Below are positions 5,212 to 5,335 of a DNA stretch of 5,335 nt, in pieces. Positions within the stretch are counted from its first letter, which is position 1, and each line of letters starts with the position of its first letter. The notes under the pieces were generated by a model. The model did no database searches. It saw nothing but the letters and a program-made list of their open reading frames with translations, and was not told the DNA's origin. The DNA comes from an uncultured Caryophanales bacterium. GTDB taxonomy: Bacteria; Bacillota_I; Bacilli_A; RFN20; CAG-826. The DNA lies in assembly GCA_946403545.1 (NCBI GenBank), contig CAMJAG010000060.1, positions 1 to 5,335 of the forward strand, given 5' to 3'. The translations under genes were made by a program, and so were the position numbers.

Positions 5212-5230
5212 TTAGTTTATTATATAAAAC

Positions 5231-5335
5231 TTATTTTGTCTTATTTTTGACTTCATCATGGAGTAATTTGACGAAATCCGCGAATGGCACAGTGATTTGA
5301 TCTTTTTGACCAAACTTACGATATGTAACAGTGTT
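5231..5335 (-). CDS. thrS: Threonyl-tRNA synthetase, C-terminal end only
   Basis: Only the last 34 residues are in the window: NTVTYRKFGQKDQ, then ITVPFADFVKLL and a charged tail ending KNKTK. This matches the end of the anticodon-binding domain of threonyl-tRNA synthetases, where a TV-R-G-QD-T turn and strand precede a final helix. ThrRS charges tRNA-Thr in the cytoplasm. thrS directly upstream of infC-rpmI-rplT is a widespread gene order, which supports the call from such a short piece. The stop is about 20 bases before the infC -35, with no terminator between them. Confidence 0.85.
   Translation of the reverse strand, partial: NTVTYRKFGQKDQITVPFADFVKLLHDEVKNKTK

Noticed and set aside
1..5335. 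Mycoplasma genetic code (TGA = Trp)
   Set aside because: Trp codons checked in infC and lipoprotein B are TGG, and a TGA stop overlaps the thiI start in the classic ATGA arrangement.
1..5335. CRISPR array, insertion sequence, tRNA or rRNA
   Set aside because: No regular spaced repeats, transposase, terminal inverted repeats or tRNA-like segment were seen on either strand.

Overview
The window is AT-rich, Gram-positive-type DNA that uses the standard bacterial code. TGG encodes Trp where checked, and a TGA stop overlaps the ATG of the next gene, which argues against the Mycoplasma code. Strong Shine-Dalgarno sites, U-tract terminators, a rhodanese-free ThiI and an L20-type leader point to a low-GC Firmicute, perhaps an uncultured gut Bacilli, Erysipelotrichia or non-Mycoplasma Mollicutes relative. 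The lineage is an inference and is not proven by the sequence.

Left part (1-1942, + strand): the C-terminal two thirds of a NifS/IscS-type cysteine desulfurase overlaps thiI by 4 bases. Together they form a two-gene sulfur-transfer unit for 4-thiouridine in tRNA. It ends in a perfect hairpin terminator that can work in both directions.

Middle (1943-3827, - strand): two tandem, distantly similar genes encode secreted lipoproteins of about 270 residues. Their function is unknown. They share collinear motifs and the same start-region geometry, so they look like an old duplication. The sequence between and before them holds candidate promoters, a weak terminator and short repeats.

Right part (3828-5335, - strand): the translation operon infC-rpmI-rplT (IF3, L35, L20), with the 3' end of thrS just upstream. 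The operon has a near-perfect sigma-A promoter, a structured leader of about 135 nt with mutually exclusive antiterminator and terminator helices (L20-type attenuation), and an infC gene that must start at a non-canonical codon, ATT. A terminator with a GAAA loop follows rplT.

The known parts are core housekeeping genes. The points that most deserve a second look are the uncharacterised lipoprotein pair with its shared control geometry, the 17-bp palindrome inside the infC promoter, and the infC start site, where an out-of-frame ATG mini-ORF overlaps the ATT.
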